Program-made: the position numbers and the translations under genes
The notes under the pieces: model-generated
What the model was told of the DNA's origin: nothing
The model's database searches: none
The model's input: only the letters and a program-made list of their open reading frames with translations
NCBI RefSeq assembly: GCF_947387525.1
Contig: NZ_CANDNW010000007.1
Coordinates: forward strand, 21,918 to 85,917
Direction: 5' to 3'
Source: Limosilactobacillus viscerum
GTDB lineage: Bacteria; Bacillota; Bacilli; Lactobacillales; Lactobacillaceae
Length of the DNA stretch: 64,000 bases
Part shown: one piece after another, positions 57,019 through 64,000 of the stretch
How positions within the stretch are numbered: position 1 is the stretch's first letter
How the letters are laid out: each line of letters opens with the position of its first letter

Positions 57019-58122
57019 ATGGCAAAAATTGACGAACTGCAAACATGTCTCGCCCACAAAGGATTAGACGCTGCTTACATTAGTGACCCCATGACGATTG
57101 GCTACCTAACTGGTTTTTATGAGGATCCTATCGAGCGGGTGATGGCCCTACTTGTGTTTCCTGATAGTGAGCCATTCTTATTTACCCCTGCTCTCGAAGT
57201 TGAAGCCGCCAAAGGAGCTGGCTGGACACATCCCGTTTATGGCTACCTTGACCACGAAGACGCCTATGCACTAATCGCGGCGCACGTAAAAAAGCAGGTA
57301 ACGGAACCCGTTAATTGGGGAATTGAGCAAAACCACCTGACCGTTTCCCGATTGTTAAAATTGCAAAATCAATTTCCAAGTGCCAAGTTCAATACCGACT
57401 TGACGTCGACAATTGAACAAATGCGGTTAATCAAGTCTGATGACGAAATCGCAAAGCTGAATGAGGCTGGTAAATGGGCTGACTTCATGCTTGAAGAAGG
57501 TTTTAAGAATCTTCAACTTGGCAGAAGCGAACAAGAGATTGCTGCTAACCTTGAGTATGAACTAAAGAAGCACGGGATCATGCACACAAGTTTTGACACC
57601 CTCGTCCAAGCAGGAGCCCACGCCGCTGAACCACATGGCGCTACCTCCCAAAGAAAAATCAATAATAATGAACTGGTACTTTTTGACCTCGGCTGTGTTG
57701 TTGATGGTTACTGTAGTGATGTTTCGCGGACGGTTGCAATTGGTACTCTGAACAAAAAGCAAAAAGAGATTTACAAGGTCTGCCTGGAAGCACAATTAGC
57801 TGCACAAGAGGCGGCAAAACCAGGGATCACAGCGGAAGAATTAGATAAAGTTGCGCGGGATGTAATTAGCAAGGCTGGGTATGGCGAATACTTTATCCAC
57901 CGGCTCGGTCATGGTCTCGGGCTAAGTGACCATGAATTTCCGTCAATCATGGAAGGCAACCACTTGGTACTTCAACCGGGAATGTGCTTCTCAATTGAGC
58001 CGGGCATCTATATTCCGGGCATTGCCGGCGTTCGGATTGAGGATTGTGTCCATATTACAAGTGATGGTTGTGAACCATTCACTCATACGAATAAAGCACT
58101 TAAAACATTTGAATTAATGTAA
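57019..58122 (+). CDS. pepQ: Xaa-Pro dipeptidase (prolidase)
   Basis: 367 residues, M24 metallopeptidase. N-terminal creatinase-like domain (1-125) and pita-bread domain with metal ligands in LVLFDLGCVVDGYCSDVSRT (two Asp; signature), HRLGHGLGLSDHE (His), SIEPGIYIPG (Glu) and VRIEDCVHI (Glu). It splits Xaa-Pro dipeptides, needed to use proline-rich peptides. Ribosome site AAGGAGG. Cytosolic; the only plus-strand peptidase in the window. Confidence 0.95.
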   Translation: MAKIDELQTCLAHKGLDAAYISDPMTIGYLTGFYEDPIERVMALLVFPDSEPFLFTPALEVEAAKGAGWTHPVYGYLDHEDAYALIAAHVKKQVTEPVNWGIEQNHLTVSRLLKLQNQFPSAKFNTDLTSTIEQMRLIKSDDEIAKLNEAGKWADFMLEEGFKNLQLGRSEQEIAANLEYELKKHGIMHTSFDTLVQAGAHAAEPHGATSQRKINNNELVLFDLGCVVDGYCSDVSRTVAIGTLNKKQKEIYKVCLEAQLAAQEAAKPGITAEELDKVARDVISKAGYGEYFIHRLGHGLGLSDHEFPSIMEGNHLVLQPGMCFSIEPGIYIPGIAGVRIEDCVHITSDGCEPFTHTNKALKTFELM

Positions 58123-58168
58123 AAGAAAAAGGGCGACGACAAATTTGATTTTGTCATCGCTCTTTCAC
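58122..58168. terminator. bidirectional terminator between pepQ and pepD
   Basis: GGGCGACGACAAA / TTTGTCATCGCTC stem (13 pairs with G-U) flanked by A and T runs; serves two convergent genes. Confidence 0.75.
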
Positions 58169-58184
58169 GTTTAATAGCTGATTA

Positions 58185-59600
58185 TTAAAGGTTTGGATCC
58201 ATCTTGAATGACATCTTTGAAAGTTCGCAACCTTCAGTTAACAGTTCATAGAAGAGTTCCTTAGTCCGTTCATTGTAGTGAGCGGCAACTTCATGGTTTT
58301 GCTTGGTCAGGTAATCGATTAATTCTTGACCATCAAGTTTTTCAGCTTCCTTGTCAACTTCAGCGATCTTCCGACGTGCCCATTCATTCAGTTCCTTCTG
58401 GTAATCTTCGTCCTTTTCCATAAATTCATCATAGTGGCTTTCAACAACTTCAGCTAATGCTTCGTTGAGCCAGAAAGCACACTTGAGGTCCATCTTTTCT
58501 GGAACGTTCCGGTATGATTCATCAGTATCGTCAGCGTTAGCAAAGAATGGAACGTATGGGTTAAAGGCTGGAACACCTAATTCAATCCAGTGAACACTTG
58601 TCTTGTACTTCTTGTCATCACGAACTTGAAGGATGTGTGACTGAGCAGTCCGGGAAAGTGAAATTGCCCGGTATGTCTTGCGTTCAGGACTGTCACCCAT
58701 TGGATCATATGGTGTTTCATTGAAGTGTGACTTCAGAACATATTGAATGTCTTCGTGTGAAATCTTAAATTCAGCCTTACGGATAAATGGCATTTCACCG
58801 TCTTCTGGCATTTGACCTTGAGAAGCCTTTGGACTCAGGTAACGTTGTGCGAACCAAGTCCGTGGGGTATTGTAGTGACGGTCTTTTTGCGTACTAGTAC
58901 CGAAGATGTGACGGAAGTCCCAACGGTTTTCGTCTGGGTTAAGTTGGTGTTCTTCAACGAATTCTTGAATACCATCTGCCCACATGTAGTTGTCAGGATC
59001 ATTGAAGTCAATATCTTCAATTGCCATTTGGTTTGGTGTTACAGCGTAGCAGTCATCAGGAATCCGAACAGCAACCCATTGGTGACCAGTTACGATTTCC
59101 ATGTACCAAACACTGTCTTTATCAGCAAATTGCAGACCGTTACCTTCAGCAGAACCGTACTTTGCAATCAACTTACCGGTGTATTCAACCCCTTCACGTG
59201 CGGAGTGAATGAATGGCAAGATCAAAGTGCAAAGTGAGTCTTCTGCCAGACCATTCTTGATGAATGGGTCGTAAGCCAGAACACGGTCATTTGCGTAAAC
59301 ACTTTCGGTAAATGAAGCAGCAACGTTTGCTTCGTTGATACCGTCTTCTTCGTTTGGACCAGTAGTTTGGTCAAGACTTGGAGTTGAAGTGTAACGCATA
59401 CCCTTTTCAGGCATTGGAACAGTAACCTTGTTGTATGGAGAAACATAAGTCTCATGACGACCTTCAACAGCCGGCTTTACCAAGAAACGCTTTGGTTCAA
59501 TAGCTTTAACACGGTCTTCGTTCCGTGCAATGTAGGTTGCACCATCTAGTGAAGCCTTCTTACCAACCATAATTGAAGTACATGCATCTTTGTTTTGCAT
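58185..59600 (-). CDS. pepD: C69 family dipeptidase
   Basis: 471 residues of the PepD family, Ntn hydrolases that use an N-terminal cysteine after removal of a very short propeptide. Here MQNKDA precedes Cys7 (ACTSIMVGKKASLDGATYIARNEDR; signature). EEDGINEANVAASFTESVY and DKDSVWYMEIVTGHQW are typical. It cleaves a wide range of dipeptides in the cytosol. It is the last gene of the OPT-PqqD-like-pepD unit, 19 bases from its neighbour, with GGAGG 6 bases before the ATG. Confidence 0.93.
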   Translation of the reverse strand: MQNKDACTSIMVGKKASLDGATYIARNEDRVKAIEPKRFLVKPAVEGRHETYVSPYNKVTVPMPEKGMRYTSTPSLDQTTGPNEEDGINEANVAASFTESVYANDRVLAYDPFIKNGLAEDSLCTLILPFIHSAREGVEYTGKLIAKYGSAEGNGLQFADKDSVWYMEIVTGHQWVAVRIPDDCYAVTPNQMAIEDIDFNDPDNYMWADGIQEFVEEHQLNPDENRWDFRHIFGTSTQKDRHYNTPRTWFAQRYLSPKASQGQMPEDGEMPFIRKAEFKISHEDIQYVLKSHFNETPYDPMGDSPERKTYRAISLSRTAQSHILQVRDDKKYKTSVHWIELGVPAFNPYVPFFANADDTDESYRNVPEKMDLKCAFWLNEALAEVVESHYDEFMEKDEDYQKELNEWARRKIAEVDKEAEKLDGQELIDYLTKQNHEVAAHYNERTKELFYELLTEGCELSKMSFKMDPNL

Positions 59601-59619
59601 AATGATAACCTCCTAAATA

Positions 59620-60000
59620 CTAGTTACCTTTAACCTTAATAATTAAATTATTCTGATGATCAAGTTGTCGAAGATAAAGAACCAAGCGCGTATATTGGTA
59701 TTTGCGGGTTTCCTTAAACTTCCGCCCGAGCGACTGTCCGAGATCGAAGACATTTGTTTCACCATCTAAGTGGGTAAAGATATAACTACCGTACTTATCT
59801 AGCTCAAGGGTACTCTCTTCGGGAATGTTAAAGTGGAATTTATTACGAAAGAAACGCTGTATTGGGTGATTATTTTCTTTGATAATTGTGACAATTCCGT
59901 CCTTAACAACATAGTGAGCATCCGGGTTACGCTTATAAACGAGGCCCTTCAAGTCCTCTTCAGTAACCCCTTTTTTCTTCTCTCGCTTGGACTTAAACAT
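59620..60000 (-). CDS. PqqD-like protein
   Basis: 126 residues, soluble and basic at the start (FKSKREKKKG). The C-terminal half (about 60-126) has the PqqD pattern: LELDKYGSYIFTHLDGETNVFDLGQSLGRKF followed by a helix YTRLVLYLRQLDHQ (signature). Classical PqqD presents precursor peptides to radical SAM enzymes, but no such enzyme or precursor is near. Its start overlaps the transporter stop (TAATG), so it is translated with an oligopeptide transporter, which suggests a peptide-binding or accessory role (inference). Confidence 0.75.
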   Translation of the reverse strand: MFKSKREKKKGVTEEDLKGLVYKRNPDAHYVVKDGIVTIIKENNHPIQRFFRNKFHFNIPEESTLELDKYGSYIFTHLDGETNVFDLGQSLGRKFKETRKYQYTRLVLYLRQLDHQNNLIIKVKGN

Positions 60001-61946
60001 TATTCATCATCCTTAGATTCTGCACCTGCTTGTGGACCATGGATTCTGAGTAATGGGAGCATTACACAGGCCAGCATAATCACTAACAGTACCCAAGCCA
60101 TTTCGTTGGAGCCAACGAAGCCGGTAAGGGTCTTGTCCTTGATAACACCAAAGACGTGCAGGAAGATACCGATCAAACCGATGATTGAAGCACCGGCAAC
60201 TAATCCTGATGACATACTAATACCACTTGATACACGGTGCTTACGAGTTTCCTTGTCCTTAGTAACCTTTTCGATAACCAGACGAACAAGGGCACCGATG
60301 AAGATGATTGAAGTAGTTGATGCAGGAAGGTAGAAACCTAAGGCAACAGCCATCACAGGGACACCTAACAAGAAGAAGACGATTGAAAGGACAACCCCAG
60401 CAATAACCATGACCCAAGGAAGCTTGTTAGACATAATACCTTGTGTCAGTGCAGCAATTAAGTTAGCTTGTGGAAGACCAAATGGTGGGTTAGAACCAGT
60501 AATTCTCAATTGTGGTTCAAGCAGGATCATTGTACCAACAACAACGATTGTCCCGATGATACCAGCAATTACGTAGTACTTAGTCATTTCGTTCTTGCTA
60601 CCACCAATAACGAATGATACCTTTTGTGTCTGGGTGTAACCACCACCAACAGAAATAGCGGTAACAATAAATACACCAAAGGTTAACAGAATTTCAACGT
60701 GGTCAGTGTTAGTCCAACCGCAAAGGGCGAAGACTAAGGTCAAGATAACCATTGATGCAATCGTCATCCCAGAAACTGGGTTGTTGGAAGAACCAATCAT
60801 ACCAGCCATCCGGGCAGAAACGATAACGAACAGGAATGAAAGTAAGATGGAAAGAATCCCACCAACAATCATAATCATGACGTTGTACTTTGCAAAGAAG
60901 AATGAAACAACAAGGATCATGATTGCACCTAATGGTAACAGGATTGAGCTCAACTTGTCTGAGCTTCCGCCTTCAGCAGTCTTCCGTGCCTTAAGTGTTT
61001 CAGAGATTGATTGCTTAATAGCAGGAATTAACTTGAGGGCCCCAATGATACCACCACCAAGCATCATCCCGGCACCGATGCACTTCAGGTATGAACCGAC
61101 AATAACATCAGTACCTGCTTGGTTCAGTTGAATACTTGCATCGTTCCAAACTCTCCATGAGTCACCAGACATACCGATGAAGTATGAAAGTAATGGAGCA
61201 ACAGCAAATTGGGCAAAGATCGTACCAGCAAACATAACAATTGAAACATTGATACCAATGATGAACCCGATACCAAGAAGCATTGGGTTAACTTCAGTGG
61301 ACATGTCCCACTTGTAGAACTTCTTACTTGAGAAGTTAATCATGCTGTTGAACCAGCCCATAAATTGAGTGGTGAAGAAGGTAATGATACCACCGATACC
61401 AAAACCAATCCCCATCATCTTGAGTGATTCACCACCAGCTTCGGAAGCAACTAACGTTTCGGAAATTGCCATTGATTCTGGGTACTTCAACTTACCGTGT
61501 TGAGAAATAATCAGGTAATTGAAGACGATGTTTGCAACACCAACAGCAAAGGCTACCGCTGCAACCCCTACAAGGAAGCCATATACGAAACTAATCTTCC
61601 GACCAATCAGGACGATTGATGGCAAAACATAAATCATCCCACTAGCGATACCTTCACCACCGCTGGACATACCTTGGATTAAGTTGATACCTAAGATACC
61701 CTTCTTCTTAGCAAAGGCAGCAACTAATCCGGAACCTAAAATGGCACCTGGAATACCAGCAGAAACAGTCAGCCCAGCTTTCATCCCGGAGTAAGCCGTA
61801 GATGCAGCAAAGATAATAGCTAAAATGGCACCGAGTACCAGAATAACTGGGCCACCACCTAGACCATCATGTGTGCCTAAGTATGGGACGTACTTGCTCC
61901 CAGGTACGCCACCATAGGCAGACTGGTCAAGCGTTTTCTTCTTCAT
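60000..61946 (-). CDS. OPT family oligopeptide transporter
   Basis: 648 residues with about 14-16 membrane helices. OPT features: YVPYLGTHDGLGGGPVILVLG at the start, AGLTVSAGIPGAILGSGL, GEGIASGMIYVLPSIV, PESMAISETLVASEAGGES, NPVSGMTIAS and VGGGYTQTQKVSFVIGGSK (signatures). OPT proteins import small peptides with protons; bacterial ones are less studied and some move metal chelates. Start at 61946 (MKKKTLDQ) with GGGGA 7 bases upstream; longer readings lack a site. First gene of the operon, with a candidate cre site in the leader. Confidence 0.93.
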   Translation of the reverse strand: MKKKTLDQSAYGGVPGSKYVPYLGTHDGLGGGPVILVLGAILAIIFAASTAYSGMKAGLTVSAGIPGAILGSGLVAAFAKKKGILGINLIQGMSSGGEGIASGMIYVLPSIVLIGRKISFVYGFLVGVAAVAFAVGVANIVFNYLIISQHGKLKYPESMAISETLVASEAGGESLKMMGIGFGIGGIITFFTTQFMGWFNSMINFSSKKFYKWDMSTEVNPMLLGIGFIIGINVSIVMFAGTIFAQFAVAPLLSYFIGMSGDSWRVWNDASIQLNQAGTDVIVGSYLKCIGAGMMLGGGIIGALKLIPAIKQSISETLKARKTAEGGSSDKLSSILLPLGAIMILVVSFFFAKYNVMIMIVGGILSILLSFLFVIVSARMAGMIGSSNNPVSGMTIASMVILTLVFALCGWTNTDHVEILLTFGVFIVTAISVGGGYTQTQKVSFVIGGSKNEMTKYYVIAGIIGTIVVVGTMILLEPQLRITGSNPPFGLPQANLIAALTQGIMSNKLPWVMVIAGVVLSIVFFLLGVPVMAVALGFYLPASTTSIIFIGALVRLVIEKVTKDKETRKHRVSSGISMSSGLVAGASIIGLIGIFLHVFGVIKDKTLTGFVGSNEMAWVLLVIMLACVMLPLLRIHGPQAGAESKDDE

Positions 61947-61975
61947 GAACATTCCCCCTACTTGGAAATAAGATA

Positions 61976-61989
61976 TAACAGCGCTTCCA
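61976..61989. promoter_or_regulatory. candidate CcpA site (cre) before the OPT operon
   Basis: Minus strand TGGAAGCGCTGTTA matches 13 of 14 positions of TGNAANCGNNNNCA. It lies about 30 bases before the OPT start and just downstream of a possible -10 TATAGT (about 62002-62007), a position that suits repression. Confidence 0.5.
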
Positions 61990-62167
61990 CAGAGTATGAT
62001 ACTATAGTTCACCCAAGTAATGAACACATTCACATGTTTATGAGACGGATATGAGCAAAAAATTATCTGCCTTTAATTTCCATTGACTTTATTCTTAATT
62101 TTGTCAATTATTCACAGCGCAACTTAATTATTTTTTGTGTCCCAATAGTTTTGCTTTCTTTTTGTAA

Positions 62168-62213
62168 TTAAAAATAGCAAAAGAGACATTATTGCTGTAA
62201 CGTCACTTTTGCT
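62168..62213 (-). terminator. intrinsic terminator of the CyuA family gene
   Basis: AGCAAAAGTGAC / GTCTCTTTTGCT stem (one mismatch) on the minus strand followed by ATTTTTAATT, 17 bases past the stop. Confidence 0.75.
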
Positions 62214-62229
62214 CATAAATGCACAATTG

Positions 62230-63519
62230 CTATTTATTCATCATTAATTTTAAGATTACTGGATCGGATGCAGTGATCCCCTTGCAAGTTAGCTTACCTA
62301 GATAGCGAATGGTGTTATCAACACAGTTGCAAACCACCCCGTTGGTTCCCGGAATTGTAATCCCTTGGAGAGCGAGGTTCACTGCTTTAAACATCGTTTG
62401 AATTGAAGTTGCTACCTTAATGGCACAAGAACACCCTGCACCATCACAAATCATCCCAGTTGCGTCACCGATCATATTCTTAATCGCCCGGCTAGCATCC
62501 TCAACACTGCCATTATAGAGGTAGCAGATACCATTTGCCGCTCCCATTGCTGCAGAGTGAGTTGCACAGTAAGCAGAAAGAATCGGCAAAAACGAGTGAA
62601 CATAAATTGCGGTAAGGTGTGAAAGTGCTAGTGCCCGAATTAACTGTTCGTCAGATGCATTTTGTTCTTCTGCCACAACGCACACCGGTACCGTGGCGGT
62701 TATTCCCTGGTTTCCGGAACCAGAATTTGTAACTGCTGGTAGTTGTGCACCACCCATCCGCGCATCAGAAGCGGCTGCGGTATACGCAACAATCCGGTTG
62801 GCAAGCGTATCGTCGTAACCAATACCATTTGGGTTATTAAGCGAGCGCCCAACTTTCATTCCGTAATCATGGGTAAGTCCTTCCGCTGCTAAGGCCATAT
62901 TATCTTCCCTTGCTACTTTGATAAAGGCTAGTTCATCGACCGGTGCCGTAGTACAGAAGTCCCAAATCTCCTGCAGGCTTGCATCCTGCATAAAAAGCTC
63001 CCAGTCCGCAAGTGAATCAACGGCCGGACGTTCTTTCTCAAAAATAGTCCCACCACTCTTCTTTAAGAGGTAAATATTAGTATGATCAGCGGCAATATAT
63101 ACTTCAGCCGTATTATCAGCAACCGTCGTTACCTTAACATGAACGTAGAGCTTGTCTTTAACGTCCGCCACTGAAATATTTATCTTTCCCGAATCAGCAA
63201 GTGCAACAATTGCCTTTTCATCTGCAGGAGCCAGTTTAGGAATTACCTTCATCCCCTTGTCAGGATCGCCAAAAAGGTAGCCAACCGCTGCTGCAATTGG
63301 CAGCCCCGGGTGGCCAGTTCCGGGAACGATTACCGCAATTGCGTTTTTCATAATATTGGCTGAAACTTCAACGTCAATTTTTTGTGGCTCTTCATGGTCA
63401 AGTTGCTTTGCACACGTTGCAACTGCAAAAGCCACTGCAACTGGTTCTGTACACCCAGTTGCAACAGACACGCCATTGTGTAATGCCTTCAGGTACATTT
63501 TTTCTTTATTTTGTTCCAT
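62230..63519 (-). CDS. CyuA/UPF0597 family iron-sulfur enzyme (L-cysteine desulfidase or L-serine dehydratase-like)
   Basis: 429 residues, standard length. ATGCTEPVAVA places the first conserved cysteine at Cys23; further cysteines lie in MICDGAGCSCAIKVATS, where the [4Fe-4S] cluster of this family is bound, and AYCATHSAAMGAANGICYL is conserved. The C-terminal half is the serine dehydratase alpha fold. Known members turn L-cysteine into pyruvate, ammonia and sulfide; the substrate cannot be read from sequence. Start ATG 63519 with GGGGTG. It sits next to the peptide uptake operon, which would supply amino acids. Confidence 0.85.
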   Translation of the reverse strand: MEQNKEKMYLKALHNGVSVATGCTEPVAVAFAVATCAKQLDHEEPQKIDVEVSANIMKNAIAVIVPGTGHPGLPIAAAVGYLFGDPDKGMKVIPKLAPADEKAIVALADSGKINISVADVKDKLYVHVKVTTVADNTAEVYIAADHTNIYLLKKSGGTIFEKERPAVDSLADWELFMQDASLQEIWDFCTTAPVDELAFIKVAREDNMALAAEGLTHDYGMKVGRSLNNPNGIGYDDTLANRIVAYTAAASDARMGGAQLPAVTNSGSGNQGITATVPVCVVAEEQNASDEQLIRALALSHLTAIYVHSFLPILSAYCATHSAAMGAANGICYLYNGSVEDASRAIKNMIGDATGMICDGAGCSCAIKVATSIQTMFKAVNLALQGITIPGTNGVVCNCVDNTIRYLGKLTCKGITASDPVILKLMMNK

Positions 63520-63715
63520 GTCTTCACCCCACTATTTAATTCACTAGTAATACTAGTATGCAGTGAATATTCAACCACATTGCTAAAATAAGCAATCCTC
63601 CAAAATAGCCGCATACTCCACCAATTTTATGCACCGCTACTATATCAGAAGTAAAAGGTTTTTCAAATACTATCAGACATCCATATCCCAACTCTCGCCG
63701 CTTTTTAATTTTTAA

Positions 63716-63729
63716 CGTAAGCGGTTACA
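63716..63729. promoter_or_regulatory. cre-like site upstream of the CyuA family gene
   Basis: Minus strand TGTAACCGCTTACG matches 13 of 14 positions of TGNAANCGNNNNCA (last A is G). It is about 200 bases from the start codon, so it may serve a gene beyond the edge. Confidence 0.35.
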
Positions 63730-63950
63730 GAACATTTTATAAATATAATTTAAACTATTGTGAATTATTCCTTCGATTAAGCTTAACGTGAGAACCATTT
63801 TCTTGTGAAATCCACCTTTGTAAATTAAGTGATACTATATTTTTTCTTTAATATGGAAAAGTAAGCAATTATATTAGTACTTTCACAGTAATTCTTATAT
63901 GAAATAATTATCATATTTAGAATCGCGGTTTGTAAAATTAAGTTAGAAAA

Positions 63951-63978
63951 ATAAAAAAGTCATTTGTGATAGACTTTT
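63951..63978 (-). terminator. possible terminator of a minus-strand gene beyond the right edge
   Basis: AAAAGTC / GACTTTT stem with a 10-base loop; on the minus strand it runs into TTTTTTATTTTT. The stem is short and AT-rich. Confidence 0.45.
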
Positions 63979-64000
63979 GAATAACCACAAACAAAAGTAA

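Larger units (their letters stand above)
63520..64000. other. AT-rich non-coding region at the right edge
   Basis: No open frame of note on either strand and base composition clearly richer in A+T than the genes. It contains the promoter region of the CyuA family gene (not resolved), a cre-like site (63716-63729) and a terminator-like hairpin (63951-63978). Confidence 0.6.

Noticed and set aside
59620-60000. RiPP biosynthesis cluster suggested by the PqqD-like gene
   Set aside because: No precursor peptide, radical SAM, cyclase or leader peptidase gene is nearby.
60706-61131. 141-codon plus-strand frame opposite the OPT gene
   Set aside because: Antisense to a clear membrane protein; charge pattern is the mirror of the hydrophobic codons.

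Overview
The window is chromosomal DNA of a low-to-moderate GC Gram-positive bacterium of the family Lactobacillaceae, most likely an obligate heterofermenter such as Limosilactobacillus. Reasons: protein sequences and gene order are of the Lactobacillus type; strong AGGAGG ribosome sites, T-box and FMN riboswitches are used; dnaE is followed directly by pyk with no pfkA between them, as expected where phosphofructokinase has been lost and sugars go through the phosphoketolase route; and a bile salt hydrolase points to a gut lifestyle. Species cannot be fixed by eye. No rRNA, tRNA, CRISPR array, prophage or intact insertion sequence was seen.

Layout. 1-5.7 kb: end of thyA, an ABC-F ATPase, cca, a plus-strand degenerate tyrosine recombinase and a TPR protein. 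5.8-13.7 kb: hup, der, rpsA, cmk, a LysM membrane protein, a short RecQ helicase, a YpbB-like protein and riboflavin transporter ribU behind an FMN riboswitch; this recalls the ypaA-ypbB-recS-ypbE region of Bacillus subtilis. 14-18.2 kb: rluB, scpB, scpA, a RibT-like acetyltransferase, a XerD-type recombinase with unusual active-site residues, and cvfB, closely packed and overlapping. 18.3-28 kb: pyk, dnaE, a DUF2929 membrane peptide, pepT, a Nif3 family protein, trmK and an aminotransferase. 28-38.2 kb: the macromolecular synthesis cluster rpoD-dnaG, then glyQS under a T-box, recO, era, dgkA, ybeY and phoH. 38.2-43 kb: argGH with an ARG-box-like palindrome, bile salt hydrolase, yqeY and rpsU. 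43-50.3 kb: a glutamine-type ABC transporter (fused binding protein/permease plus ATPase), a coiled-coil gene broken by an in-frame TAG, aspS under a T-box, and a fructosamine kinase family gene. 50.4-55.6 kb: dtd, rel, a small membrane protein, rsmE, prmA and a small unknown gene. 55.8-64 kb: ldh, pepQ, then a minus-strand peptide-use operon (OPT transporter, PqqD-like protein, C69 dipeptidase) with a candidate CcpA site, and a CyuA family iron-sulfur enzyme, ending in AT-rich non-coding DNA.

Most of the window is conserved housekeeping: DNA replication and segregation, translation and its quality control, stringent response, lower glycolysis and peptide catabolism. Nothing seen amounts to a clearly new defence or mobile system. 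The best leads are the catalytically dead recombinase (3446-4270), the XerD-like protein that has lost two active-site histidines (16412-17296), the single-stop interruption at 46933-46935, the OPT/PqqD/C69 dipeptidase operon (58185-61946), and a dispersed family of intergenic palindromes ending in near-identical terminator hairpins.
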